Of a stretch of 64,000 nucleotides of DNA, positions 36,880 to 49,207 are shown piece after piece. Source of the DNA: Margaritifera margaritifera (Eukaryota > Mollusca > Bivalvia > Unionida > Margaritiferidae); assembly GCA_029931535.1 (NCBI GenBank), contig JAQPZY010001297.1:1922001-1986000 (forward strand). Direction: 5' to 3'. How positions within the stretch are numbered: position 1 is the stretch's first letter; the number at the start of each line of letters is the position of its first letter. The notes beneath the pieces are model-generated. The model was not told the origin of the DNA. It was given only the letters and a program-made list of their open reading frames with translations, and did not search any database. A program made the position numbers and the translations under genes.

Positions 36880-37355
36880 ACCTGGACTCAGATCACAGTT
36901 ATTTTCCCTATATAATCCTTACATTTGTTTGTCAATATTAAACTTTCCTGTGTGTCCAAAATCCTAATAAATCATATGGTAATCAAACGCGTCTTCAAAG
37001 ATGAACTCACGGTGAAGTTCTTGTCGTATGTTAGCCGGGATGTTTTGAGAAGCTGAACTATAAGTAAAACAACATGCAACGGGTCACATATTTCACTTCA
37101 TGGCACGCATCAATGCCTCATTACTTACTGTGTTGTGTCGCCAGACCACACATACACGCACACGCACACATACACACAACCACACTGCTCATATTCTAAA
37201 GAATAAACAATTTAGTTTAAAGCAATCTCAAAAAAGCCTAAATCTAACTCAAGTATCACCAACAAAATGAAAGAGGAATAGATGCTCTAGAATAGTATCA
37301 GACATCATGCGTGGGCACTGACTGGGAAGTAATAATTGTAACCCGAGTCCTAGCA
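36880..37355 (+). repeat. Dispersed relative of the 3.4-kb array unit, copy 1
   Basis: This stretch matches, with divergence, an internal part of the array unit (about 50380-50840 in the first unit). Shared blocks are CATTTGTTTGTCA, TGTGTCCAAA(A)TCCTAATAAATCATATG, TCTTCAAAGATGAACTCACG, GAAGTTCTTGTC, CATCAATGCCTCATTAC and CATATTCTAAA. It lacks the transposase, ribozyme and endonuclease parts. A second copy is at 38300-38825. Confidence 0.75.
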
Positions 37356-37984
37356 GACCAACGTATTTATGCCAATTTTAGTCAAACTCTTATATTTGCA
37401 TCCTACATCTATTTCAACTTTACTCATGAAGTCTTATTGATTTTCATGACAAACAAGACGTGTGACACTGTCAGAAATTGTGTAGAGTTGTGTTCCGCAT
37501 AGTGCAATTTTGGAGAAAATGCTTTTGAGACTCCAAAACTAAGTTAGCTATAACTTTGTTAATTATAGGAATTTTTAAATGCAGTAAAATTTAATTATAT
37601 TACAGGGTAATTTCAAACTGAAAATAGGTTTCAAATAAAAAACAACATTAATAAATGTAATTTTAATAGAAAAATAAGTATGTAAATTTAGAAAACCAAA
37701 TTTTAATATAAAATTAAATTTTCATACAAAATTCAAAAATGAAACTGGCAAATTTTAGAGAGCAAATTGACTAATGAATGGTATTTAAGACAAGTGGTAG
37801 CTTGGGTCTGTGCAACGCATAACATTTTGTCCAGGGGTAGTGAAGCAAGATCGCTCACAGTGATAGTTGAAGCAAATTGCAATATACCTGTTCAAATGCA
37901 CATATGTGTACACAATAAAGAAACAATGACAAGTGCTATGTTCCAGATTTATGGCGTCAGTTACTAAATCTGTTCTTAGTATAA

Positions 37985-38205
37985 AAAATAGCACACTCCA
38001 ATTTCCTATTTTGGTGGGACCAGTACCATGTTTTATGGCAAAAATGCTTTGCATTTTACTGTCAATAACCACAAAAGACGACAAGATAATAGGAAAATAC
38101 AGCTCCAGGGAGTCTCTACCTTAATGAATAGTGGTATTGATCTGTCATGAGAGCTTAATACATGTCTTTGAGATACTATATATCACAGAGACTATAGATG
38201 TGCAT
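37985..38205 (+). repeat. Direct repeat, first copy (partner 39443-39655)
   Basis: About 210 bp, well over 90 percent alike to 39443-39655, starting TAGCACACTCCAATTTCCTA. Together with the pair 36880/38300 it shows that a ~1.5-kb segment was duplicated in tandem. This part has no match in the 3.4-kb array unit. Confidence 0.85.
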
Positions 38206-38299
38206 AATTTTGCAAAATATTAAAAATTGACATTTCAAAAGGTTTTAATTTTTATTTTTGTAATTAAATTTTTACTTGTTAATGATGTAGTTCAATTAT

Positions 38300-38825
38300 T
38301 AATGTCAGTATACATAAGGTGTCAAAATTTAATGTCTCTATATCAATTAATAAGCATGCATTTCCATTTTAAAGTTTGAAGGTTAACACACTGACAGAAC
38401 ACAGATCACAATTATTTTCGATATATAGTCCTACATTTGTTTGTCAGTACTGAACCTTTCGGTATGTCCAAATCCGAATAAATACTTGTTAATCTAAATT
38501 ATGTTCAAAGAACTCACGGTGAAGTTCATGTCAAAGGTTAACCATCATTTTTTGAGTGGCTGGACTATAAACAAAACAACATGCCATGGGTCACAGATTT
38601 CAATCCGGACCAGCATCAATGCCTAATAACTCACTGTGCACTGTCGCCTAAATACACATACACACAAACACACCGTACTGGTCATATTCTAAAGAATAAA
38701 CGATTTCCTTTAAATCAATACCAAGAATGCCTATATCTAATTTAAGAATTGCAACCAAACTATAAATAGACTGGGACTATCTTCATGGGTACTGACCCTA
38801 AATTAATATTGTGACCTGAGCTACG
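38300..38825 (+). repeat. Dispersed relative of the 3.4-kb array unit, copy 2
   Basis: Same family as 36880-37355, extending further left (GTCAGTATACATAAGGTGTC corresponds to GTCAATATACACAAAATGTC in the array unit near 50283). It is diverged from both the other copy and the array. Confidence 0.75.
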
Positions 38826-39442
38826 TCATCAATTGGAGTCGTTTGTTTTTCCCATTTCCGCGTTGCAGGCATTTTATTAGATGCATCTTAAAAAGTAATA
38901 GCGTTCAACCCTGCTCAACCTTGTTCGTTTTAATCGTTTTATTTATTATTTCATTGTATCGTTTATGTAAATATCTGCAGCAAACATTATGTAGATTCTG
39001 TATATTAATAACGGTTTTGTGTTTTGTTCTTATTGCGTTTGTGCAATCGTGTTTCTGGCTTTGTGCCCTTGAACAGGGAATCGGTAGATTCCGAAAGCAC
39101 TTGGACTGGTTTCACACCAGTTTGTCATTGTTTTTTGTCAGTTGTTCTTTCACATATATAAGACAATCTTTCGTTAAACCCCACACTGTTTGTTTACAAG
39201 GGAGTGGGGTAGGCGAGAACTTGGAAGGATGAACAAAACTGAAACAAAATGATATAATTATTGCCAAGGGTAAATACATAATCGTTACATTCCATTGTAG
39301 ACCAATTAGTGTACATAATGTAGGTCAATACTAGCAGTTGAATCCACATCAAATATAATTTAAAACGCTCTACAAACTATTATTCACAAGTTAAAGAGGA
39401 GTTCATAAAAATATCATTCATTTGGATGTAATTTAATAAATT

Positions 39443-39655
39443 AATAGCACACTCCAATTTCCTATTTTGGTGGGACCAGTACCATGTTTTATGGCAAAAA
39501 TGCTTTGCGTTTTAATGTCAATAACCACAAAAGACAACAAGATAATATGAAAATACAGCTTCAGGGAGTCTCTAGCTTAATGAATTGTGGTATTGATCTC
39601 TCATGAGGTCTTAAGACATATCTTTAAGATACTATATATAATAAATTCATTCGAT
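39443..39655 (+). repeat. Direct repeat, second copy (partner 37985-38205)
   Basis: See the partner entry. The spacing of ~1.46 kb matches the spacing between the two dispersed array-unit relatives. Confidence 0.85.
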
Positions 39656-41440
39656 ACCACTGTAATTGTTTAACAAACCGATTTGCAAGCCTTATCATGT
39701 TTTGCTGAATTTTGAAAAATCGCGTGATGGTCTAGATAAATCATAAACATGTACATTATACAAATTCATGCATGATGGCAAAGATGTTTTAAAGATGGGC
39801 TAGACTTTAATGTAAAACATATAAATTGTATATCGCATAATGGTTATTTATCCGAATTAATCTCTTTAAGTCATGATGTTGACAAAAGTTTCCTTTATTC
39901 TTTTTGTTTTATCAATTTGGCAATATATGTAACAGTTTCCTACGCTCTGCGCAATATCGAAAACCTAAATAAATATAACTTCTACGACAGTAAAATTAAA
40001 CTTTCAATAGTTGTCAACGTTACCGCTATTCCTTTAAATTGCCAAGAACAAAGTAGATGCGACACTATTAAACTATATTGTAATCTTTTAAAAGATATTT
40101 AAATTATCACTGAATTGTGAAACGTCCTTTGCATTAAAGGTTGGTTCGATGAAAATGATGGACAATAAATATTATCATAACATTTAACTGGATTTCTACT
40201 TGTGCTAAAAAATCGGAAATTACTTTTCACACTTGTTTAGAGCTAACACATGAGTTCGATCTTGTCCAAGTTAAAAGCATTAAAATGCAGGCGGAAATTT
40301 GAAGCTAACATTTTTATACATCTAGGAAAAATGTCAATTTGGCAGAATGTTACCGACTCTGAGTTAGCATTAACGATTTGGGGTTTGTCAATTAGAACTA
40401 TTAAGAAAGTTGAGACCATTTAAAAAATATTTATGGAATAGGAGAAGAAAAAAAAAAGACCCAGATAAGGCAGGAGAAAACTATATTGCAAGAAATATTA
40501 TTCAGGACCTACAATTATCGATGTTAAAAGTTTCTTCAAAGGCAAGCAAATGTGAGGGCTTGGAGGGAAAATATGATTAATCAACTCCTCGGGAAAATTA
40601 TGGTTCGATTCTGAGCACACTTATTGTTTGTAGTGATACGAAAAATAGAGTGCTGCTTTACATTTATTTACGATCTAAAGTATATTAGAATACAGTTACA
40701 TATATCCGGATGGTACAATGTTTTCTTTGATTCTGGTACATCAAAGTTACAGTTTTGAAAATAGACATTCACTCACTGTCTTTCCAGATGAACCATCGTA
40801 GAGCCAACCCCCTCCCCCCCCCCCAAAAAAACCCAACAGAAAAAAAACAACAAAAAAACACAAAAAACCCCAAATGTAGCTGTAGAACATGTGGCAGGCA
40901 CAGGGAATATTTGATTTTGGTATCTTTCTTCCCATAGAAGGGTAGGAGGGAGGAGTCTCTATATGCTACAATTATACTTTTATTATTTACAACGATGTTA
41001 TATAATTAAATTGCTATCCATGTTTGTCCAATGCTAATACACATTAAATTATAAATGTTCAATTTGTAACTATCGCAATGAGAATAGTTTAACTTTCATT
41101 ATTCCAGGCTTAAGTGTTTGCACTAACATAGTATTCTTCTTATTCCTGTTTAAATCATGTCATACATTTCGTTACAGACCTTAGCGAATAGACTATTTGG
41201 TCAAATGGGAATTAGAATTACTCAGTATAATCCAGATACGTTTTCAAGGTAAAACATTCTTAAAGGTCATGGAATTTTTTGTAACTTGTTGCGATGTGCA
41301 AATTCGTTTGATATCCTATTTTCATACGTTTTATAACCTATATTTATACGTGGTAATACGTTGATTACACACAGATGAGCTTATGTTCATACTTACGCTG
41401 ATTGGTGTTTTAATCTTCAAATATATGTTTTATCTCAATT
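39656..41440. other. No clear gene; possible duplicate of 29.66-29.93 kb
   Basis: AT-rich. The part 40755-41090 is loosely collinear with 29660-29930: a TCTTTCCAGA(T/A)(G/C)AACCA(T/C)C block, GTCTCTATAT, AATTATACTT and ACA(C/T)TAAATTAT. A C-run beside an A-rich stretch lies at about 40808-40870. No product is recognised. Confidence 0.5.
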
Positions 41441-41445
41441 GTAAT

Positions 41446-41541
41446 TTATTATTATTATTATTATTATTATTAATAGTACTAGTTGTAGTAGTAGTTATTG
41501 TAGTAGTGTAGTAGTACTAGTAGTAGTAGTAATAGTAGTAT
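41446..41541. repeat. (ATT)n and (TAG)n microsatellite cluster
   Basis: ATT repeats (41446-41473) are followed by interrupted TAG repeats to about 41541. Confidence 0.9.
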
Positions 41542-42117
41542 CATTAGTACTATTTTCATCATTGTTAATGTTTAAGGTGTAGCTACTCCGGATCCACTGG
41601 TAAGTGATGATTCTTCAACAAGAAGTAACATTCAAGTTGTATGTATTTTTCAGTATGTTAGCCTAAATTTTTTTCCTCCTAATAGTACCAAACGTTGAAA
41701 TATTATTATCTCGGGTTTAAAAAAAAATATTGATATTGGATAAGAAAGGTTAAGGTCAAGATGAATTTGACTCGATCTAGAAAACAGTCTCTGCGTTGTA
41801 ACTTTAATGTGAATTCACATACTTTTATCAAACCCTATGGATGGCTCGCACAGCCCTGGTTCATCATAATCTCTAACTAGCAATCAGTTTTTCCCACCAT
41901 AACATGAGTTACACACAATACACCTACACTCAGTATAGTGGACGGCTTCTTTTTCTTTTTGGGTAAGAGAGTAATCTGTTTATTTTGTAAGGTGATATGA
42001 CGGTAATTTTGTAACATTTTTATTGATTCTCTGGGGATATAAGTATTTAAGTGGTGAAACGTATTAAATAATTAGGTAAGGAAAAAGATCGGAATACTCC
42101 TTAAATAGCTGAGAGGG

Positions 42118-42385
42118 GCCTCGGGTGGCGCAGTGGTCTAGGGCGCTCGCCTTTACATCTAACTCGCACATCTCACCTCTGTCCGCTTCAGTACGAGTTT
42201 CGGCTCAAGCAACGTGGGTATGTGAGAAAGCTTGCCAGCAGCTTCCTGTAGGTCGGTGTTGTTACATCGGTCTTCCCGGGTTCCTGCTCCACCAAATATA
42301 CTGGCCAAGATGCATAGCCTTTTGATGTGCTGAAAATTGGTGTTAAATCCTACAAAACAAGCCGTTATCACTGCAAACAGAAGTG
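42118..42385 (+). repeat. tRNA-derived SINE, second family
   Basis: A tRNA-like head (GGTGGCGCAGTGGTCTAGGG as box A; degenerate box B CGAGTTTCGGCTC near 42195) is followed by a body with CTTCCCGGGTTCCTGCTCC and a tail ending GTGTTAAATCCTACAAAAC. This differs from the 6410 family. Confidence 0.65.
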
Positions 42386-43395
42386 CAAAATGTAGGAAAA
42401 TATGCGTCAGGTGCCTCTAATGTATATTCCTTGTCCTAGTTCATACATTGGAAAGTACCAGGATTCGCACCCTAAACTACACGAAGAGTGTTAGGCACCG
42501 TTCATGACTTACAAATTATTGGAATCCTTACCAGTAAACTACGTATTCATTTACCCAGAAAGAGAAGACAAATACATATTTGCAGCCAGAAAAGCATGTC
42601 CATCACATTCAACGTTATTTTCAATTATTTTATTTTATGTCAACTTTGACTGTATTTCGAAAGCGTAAGACATAGAAAAGCGGAGCTTAAGATAAATGAT
42701 TATTTGAGGAAAAGGCAAAAATAGGCTACGATATATAATTCTAGGTTGAATGTATTCGCGAACTTAGTGCTGGGTTTAATGCCCAGCCATGAATATGGAA
42801 GGGACATTTGGTGACACCCTTGTCCGCAAGTGCGTCCTTCAATCCGTATTATTCCTTAATTCTTTAGCAAAATCCTTTATGTTAACATTTGCATCTAGGC
42901 CTTTTTCTTATAAACATGCAAAACAGGCTCAGGAATCACTTGTATGCAGATGTCGACTTGTAGGATCGACATCCTCTGGTAGAAAAGAGTCACTGTACCC
43001 TGTATTTCATCTTTATTTACTTTGGTGGTCCGAGCAGTTTCAGGTGAGGAGAGTCAGTCATTAATCGTATACACAAAGAAGAAAAGAAACACTATAAGAA
43101 ACATTTGATGTGGATACCTTTAAAGCCTTCATATTTTGTACATACTAGTTGGTGCTTTATACGTAAGTTACGCTTATGGCGAAAGCAACTACGCGTTTTT
43201 TCTTTCTTTTTATTTACACGGTGATATGTGTATAAAATAGACACAACTTCAACGAACAAGTTAGAATGCGCTTTGGTGTCATTCTTTATCTCGTTTTAAA
43301 AATGTTTCATAAAATGCTTTATATGCATCTGACCTTTACTTCTTTAATTTATTTTAAATGAATACTTACATTTATACTTACAAAATGAGCCAACT
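42386..43395. other. No gene seen
   Basis: A 91-codon open frame on the plus strand (42789-43064) has no recognisable family, and its context shows no convincing splice or start signals. The rest is AT-rich. Confidence 0.5.
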
Positions 43396-43555
43396 AAGGA
43401 GTTTACACGACACTGACATATACAAATTAACTTTTTAAGGAGTTTACACGACAAAGACATATACAAATTAACTTTTTAAGGAGTTTACACGACACTGACA
43501 TATACAAATTAACTAAGGAGTTTACACGACACTGACATATACAAATTAACTTATT
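43396..43555. repeat. ~41-bp minisatellite, four copies
   Basis: Head-to-tail units starting AAGGAGTTTACACGAC begin at 43396, 43437, 43478 and 43515. The last spacing is 4 bp shorter because a TTTT is missing. Confidence 0.95.
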
Positions 43556-44879
43556 AGGTCCTACATTGAGGGAAATTATTCTATAACAGTGACAGTCAAG
43601 GAAATCTGCGCGTGAAGCTAGACGATTTCAAGCGGTGCAAACGAAAGGTAATATCTATATTCTTGATCATGTAAATTGCTGACAATTTGTTTGGCCAAAT
43701 TAATTGAGAGCATGTTGTACTGATTTCGGTTTGCAAGTCTGGCTTTCCAATTCGCTCTGTTGTAAGCAAACAGTGAATCCCCGAATTTAGAATATTGTCA
43801 TAGTAATGATAATATACACAGAAGGTGAAGCTCGTATTTTATACTGGACTTTTTCTTCTCATAAAATCTTCTTTCATAAAAGATATACACCTTACGAAAT
43901 TCGTAATTAAAATCAGTATTTATATACATACCAATACTGATATTATATTGCTAATATCTATGTTGGATGTAAATATGACACTACAAAAGAACGATATCTT
44001 TTGCATGTTGCCATTTGTAATTTTCAGGTAAAATTGTACTTTTTTCTGAGACGGATTTGGAGATTTTGAAACAGGTTCTGGAACCGTTCACGAGGGATGT
44101 AAACGAAACATTCGGATTCATAAGCTGGTCTAACATTTCTTGAAATAAAACATGTGCTGGAGTATTTAAAAAAAAATAGAAAAGGTATCATTCTCTGTCC
44201 ATTAGGTGTGAAAAAAAATTATTTAAATTAATTGGCTACTCCTCTCAGATGGCATATTCGGAAGCAATACATTGTAATACTGAAAAACATGAAAGCAGAA
44301 GTTTAACCATTTTATACTCATGCTTTTCCTTATCAGGATTTAGAATATGTAAGATCACATGACCTAATGATTTCCATGTCTTTCCAGGATACATTTACCT
44401 TCATCTTTTTCATACTAGGCCAATCTTAAAATGAAACAATCTGTTAGAATATATTTATTCACAGTGTGTTTACACAATGGAATAACAAAAGTGCATGGTT
44501 TCGCTCGAACCCTCCATTTGATATCAGTTCAGTACGTAATTTTTTTCTCCAGTCTACTTAAATCATCCGAAAGAGTCTTAAATCATTTGGAAAAGTTATG
44601 CAAACTCTGAAAGTGTGTGATATTTTTTCGAAGCGAGGATATATTTATAGTAGATAGATAGATGGATTCATTTCTATAGAATGAACTGAATAGTTATTTA
44701 ATGTATTTATATCCACATATAGATAGATTTGCAACCAAATGACCATATTTATCTTTGTCCTTCAATAGTTATAATAAACGCCAGCTTGTTTTTAATTTTA
44801 GCATCACACGTTATAACCGGAACTATTAATTACAAATACATTCGTCTACCACAAGGCTCAATGAGAAAACTGCAATAAG

Positions 44880-45660
44880 TTTAAAATATGCAATTAATTG
44901 CAGCGATGGTTACAACAACAAAATAATTTTCCTTTACCATAATATCTGGAGCAATAAATAAAAAGCAAGGCAAAATGACGAGAGAATAGGGCATAAGTGA
45001 AAACATTAATCATTTATTGCAGGAATAGTTCCTGTTGCAAATGAAAACCCTTTCCATTTGTTTAGTTATCACAGATGTTGCTGAACTAAATTATAATTGT
45101 TTTCATGTAACCAAATGTCTGCAGCAATAGAAGAAAAATATCACCACCAAGTGAAAACAAGTGCTATCCGTGAAAACATAATTTATTTTGTTGCAGCGAT
45201 AGTGGCAGTAAATGAACACCCCTTTTACTTTACCAATGGTGATACTGAAGTAAATGGAAACTGTTTTTCGATAAGTGAAAAATGATCCTTCATTGATGCG
45301 ATAGTTGCGGCTAATGCAAAGCTCTTTTCACGTACCACAGATCTTGATGAAGTAAATAAAAATGGTTTTGCATTTATCATGATGCTTACAGGAACAAATA
45401 ACCTAGCAAAGCACAATCACAGCAAATGTGATAAGTGAATACAATTATCATTTATTACAGTGATAGCTGCTTCTTCAAACGAAAACCCCTTCCCATTTTA
45501 TCTTACCATTGGTGCTGTTGAAGGAAATAATTTTTTAAAAATTTAATTTAAAACAAACTGCGACAAATGAAAAATGTATCATTTATTGCAGCAGTAGCTA
45601 CAGCAAATTAAAACATCTTTCACTTATCATAGGCGTTGCTGAAGTAGTCGAATATTTGTA
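44880..45660. repeat. Degenerate tandem repeat, ~100-180 bp units
   Basis: A motif approximating GCAGCGATAGTGGCAGTAAATGAAAACCCCTTTTAC...ACCATTGGTGNTGCTGAAGTAAAT (composite description) recurs near 44899, 45018, 45194, 45297, 45460 and 45590. Each occurrence is considerably diverged. The interval 43556-44879 before it shows no gene. Confidence 0.7.
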
Positions 45661-46279
45661 TAGATATTGTTTTGTGTAATATATAAAAAAATCACGTTTT
45701 TTCACGTAAATGACTGTTCGGCTACCATGAAATTAGAACCAAAGTTAGATAAATATTTGTGTACCTTAATCTATCATTAATTTAAAGGCCATCTAAGGTA
45801 TACAATATTGTGAAATTGCCAGTTAATTTGCATATTCAATGCTGACCCATATTCACAACTAAGTTTTTGCAGACAAGACCGTTGCGGAGTTTCATTTGCT
45901 TTTATGGAATAATGAAAGTTTTCAAAATGGTAAAACTAACGACAACTGCTTTAGCTTTTAAAGCTGCTTTCTGGTGTAAAACAACAAAGAAAATTACAAA
46001 CTGAGATACTGAATAGTATGCATGTTGGGAATCCTAGGACAGCTAAGAAGAGAATGTTGTTTTAGACAAAATCTAAACGACGAATTACAAAAAAGTATTT
46101 TAAAAACCAAAAAAAAAAGAAAAGAAAAATACCCCCCCCCCCATAAAATAAATAAATCAATAAATCAATAAAAAATAAACGCAATAAACCCCAACAATAA
46201 AACCTCTATAAATAACACAACAACCATCAATTAATAAGCAAAATAGAATACAATAAAACGGAAAGTCAGAATAGGTATA

Positions 46280-46600
46280 GATTTTCATCAGATGACGTCT
46301 TATGATGTCTAGTTGGGCCAAAATGAAAATTGTGCCCATCTGATGTCCAATGTGGCCGCCATCATGGCAATCTTGAAAATCTTGTTACCGCTACTCCTCC
46401 AGAATGAATGGTCACATCAACAAGTTATTGTCACAAAAATACTTGTTATGATGTCTAGTTGGTCCTAAATGAAAAGAAAGCTGCTTGCACATCTAATATG
46501 CCTGCCACAGAGGCCATCTTTAAAATCTTGTTATCGCTACTACTCCTGAATGAATATTCATATCAACATCAGGTTTTCACTAAATGACTTCGTTTGATGT
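46280..46600. repeat. Degenerate ~130-bp satellite, block 1
   Basis: Two to three units containing ATGATGTCTAGTTGG, ATCTGATGTCCAATGTGGC, GGC(A/C)ATCTTGAAAATCTTGTTA and CTACTCCTCC-GAATGA blocks. The same unit resumes at 47700. Confidence 0.8.
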
Positions 46601-47699
46601 CAAAATCTCCAACGAGTTCAATAGTAAGCGATATGCATGCCTAGTAATGAGATGATCCTCTGATTGGGTGATCTTGTAACCACCCGGAGGACGTATTTCT
46701 GAATTGGTTTTGATCACATTTGGAATATATACTGTTTGTTTTATGAATTGGAAGGGGTCTTAGGTTTCCCCAAAATAGCAGTTATCCTGATGTCAAAGAA
46801 TACCCTGATACCAATTTACAATATTTCAAATAATGAATAGTCCCCTATTTGAGAACTTTCCCTGACAATTTAAAATCAGATTTGCAAAAACAGTCCATGT
46901 CCCATGTCTTATTTCGATTTTTGAAAAAAGGAAAATCAAGAGTATATGGAGAAGCTATGATTGGATAGATACAGTTAGTATTCAAACAAAAAGTCGTACG
47001 TAATGGAATGCATACACATCGACTGCGATACAGGCGAGGCTAAGATATAGCAAGGGATACACACATTTTGCTTAACAGTTGTAGCAAAGGGGGAGGGTGC
47101 TGGCAGCTTTCATTGATACACTAGACTTTAAATTTCCATTGTCATAAACAAATATTCATCTAATATATTTTAGTGTTTCTGGATATTAGATTTGAAGAAG
47201 TCGATTAAAGTAAATAAATTGATGACGGAATTTTGACATAGATCAAGTTAGCACATAACAATGATCGAATAGAGCTCCATCTTGCTCCATCTTGCATATG
47301 CTAATAAACACATTAGGCATACGGTCGTACTGTCTCAGAACACTTCGCATGGATCGGTGAAACAAAATCGATCAAAAACAAAACCAGAGAAACCAAAATA
47401 TGTGCATGTTATTCTCTACTGTTAGGCTGACTCAACACGCGAATTTTACTTTGTCTGCATGCATTTTAATCCACTTAATCTGTTGAATAGGTCGGGTCAT
47501 CACATCTAGGAACCATTCATTTATCAACAGTAGGTAAAAAAAAGCAAGCTTAGCTATTCAGTAAGCAGGCTTATTAAAATTTCTTTGTCATCCTTTTGAT
47601 TTCACAATGTTGTTAATGCCGTAGTCATTAGACACACTACTCGGCAGTCTTGTGCCAGTGAAAGTGTTTATATTCTGATAAATTCATACATTTCTCTTT
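46601..47699. other. Spacer between satellite blocks
   Basis: About 1.1 kb that separates the two satellite blocks. It has no match to the satellite, no recognisable gene, and no inverted ends that I could find. It could be an insertion or simply a fully diverged stretch. Confidence 0.5.
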
Positions 47700-48440
47700 T
47701 ATTCACCATTACGTTGGCCATCTTGAAACTATTAATATTGTTATCACTACTCACCTGAATGGATAGTTGCATCAGCATGAGTTTTGTCACTAAATACATC
47801 TTAGTAAGTAGTTTGTCCTAGATGAAAATGGTGACAACCTGGCATCCAAAATAGCTACCATAGCAGCCATCTTGGAAATATCGTTATTGCTACCCCTGAA
47901 CATAAAGTCATATCAGCATGAGGTTTTTCCATAAGACTTCTTATGGTGTCTAGTTGGTCTTAGCTGAAAATTGTGCCAATCTGGTATCCAATATAGACAC
48001 TACATTGTCCATCTTAAAAATCTTATCGTCACTCCTCCTAGATGGAAGTCATATCAACATTGGAGTTTCACCATAAAACTTCTTACGTTGTCTTGTTAGT
48101 ACTAAATGAAAACGGTGTTGATCTAACATCCAGCATGTCTATCATGGCAGCCATTTTTCAAATCTTGATATTACTTCTCCCGCTAAATGGAAAGTCAAAA
48201 CGACAAGGGGTTTCATCAGAAGTCTAATTAGAATAGCTAGTTGGTCCCACATGATTATCTGATCTGAAATATAGTTGCCATATTGAACATATTGAAACCC
48301 TTGTCACTAATTCTCCTGAATTGGATGGTCGTATCAATATGGGATTTCCTCAAAAGTCTTCTAATTGTGCTCAGTTTGTCCTACATGAAAATGCTGCTGA
48401 TTTTACATCCAATATGGCTGCCATGGTGGCAAAGTGACTA
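47700..48440. repeat. Degenerate ~130-bp satellite, block 2
   Basis: About five to six units, each with TAGTTGGTCCTA-like, AATGAAAA(T/C)GGTG, CATCCAATATGGCTGCCATGG, CAGCCATCTTGAAAATCTTG and GAATGGA(T/A)GGTCATATCAACATG-like blocks. The core ATGGCTGCCATGGCAGCCAT is nearly palindromic. It ends only ~165 bp before the 3.4-kb array begins. Confidence 0.85.
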
Positions 48441-48604
48441 ATTTGAAAATGATATTGCTCAAGAATATCAGAGATGGTTTGAATTTTAACAGTTAAAACA
48501 ATTTAAAATATAAAAATAATAATATTTGTAAGGCTTATACCATCAAGGGTTGTTTGAGATCCTCTTGTTGCTTTGCACAAAAGGGCTCCAGATATATCTG
48601 TATA

Positions 48605-49150
48605 CATTTCTCGGACTTCATCAAGTGACTCCTCTAAACATGACAGAAAGTGATAAGAATATTCTCCTGGAAGTGCTGAAAATGAAACTTTCCTGTGATG
48701 TTGTACAAAGACTGCAACTTAATACAAACTCGCAGAAATGTGAGGCTGTGAGGCTGTCAACAGATCAATCAGTGTTTCCATACCTAACAATGTCAACTAT
48801 TCAAGAAACTTTGAGGCAAGAGTGCATTCAACAATACACAGACTCAATAACAGACTTGGATCATCTCTGAAAACAAAAGTAAAACACTTGGGGGTATACT
48901 TTCAGCAAGTACTCTGAGATCACTGGATCAAATGGATAAAACACTGTACTTACCATCATTTGTATCCAAAGTATCCGGAAAACAGGAAATGTGTACTGGA
49001 AAGACAGGGATATATGATACAGGCTCATCTAAGGTACAGAACTCAGCCCAGAACAGGAAGTCATGCTGCACAGTCCTTCCAAGGGTGATCACTCCTACGC
49101 ACAGGTTCACCAGGAACCAAGGACACTGCAGACAGAAAAGAGGATCTTAG
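48605..49150 (+). pseudogene. Mutator-like transposase, C-terminal remnant (unit 1)
   Basis: Only the C-terminal part is present because the array edge cuts the gene. The conserved stretch reads LNMTESDKNILLEVLKMKLS and then LNTNSQKCEAV, a signature of a Mutator-like transposase family common in invertebrates (Thr/Ser-x-Lys-Cys-Glu-Ala-x-Asn-Arg followed by Pro-Lys and Ser-Arg-Asn). This copy alone has an 8-bp duplication (GAGGCTGT) right after KCEAV, shifting the frame. The downstream segment from ~48932 to the stop at 49150, ending NQGHCRQKRGS, is probably the C-terminal tail. The family call is from motif recognition. Confidence 0.65.
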
Positions 49151-49207
49151 TCCATATACAAAAGGACAGTGCCCAAAAGACACAATGAAAAACACATAAT
49201 ACAGAAA

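Noticed and set aside
38843..39232. 129-codon plus-strand open frame with two hydrophobic stretches
   Set aside because: No family resemblance, no supporting splice or promoter context. AT-rich DNA readily gives hydrophobic chance frames.
41177..41249. Exon-like segment bounded by TTACAG and GTAAAA
   Set aside because: Only 73 bp, with no recognisable protein and no partner exon nearby.
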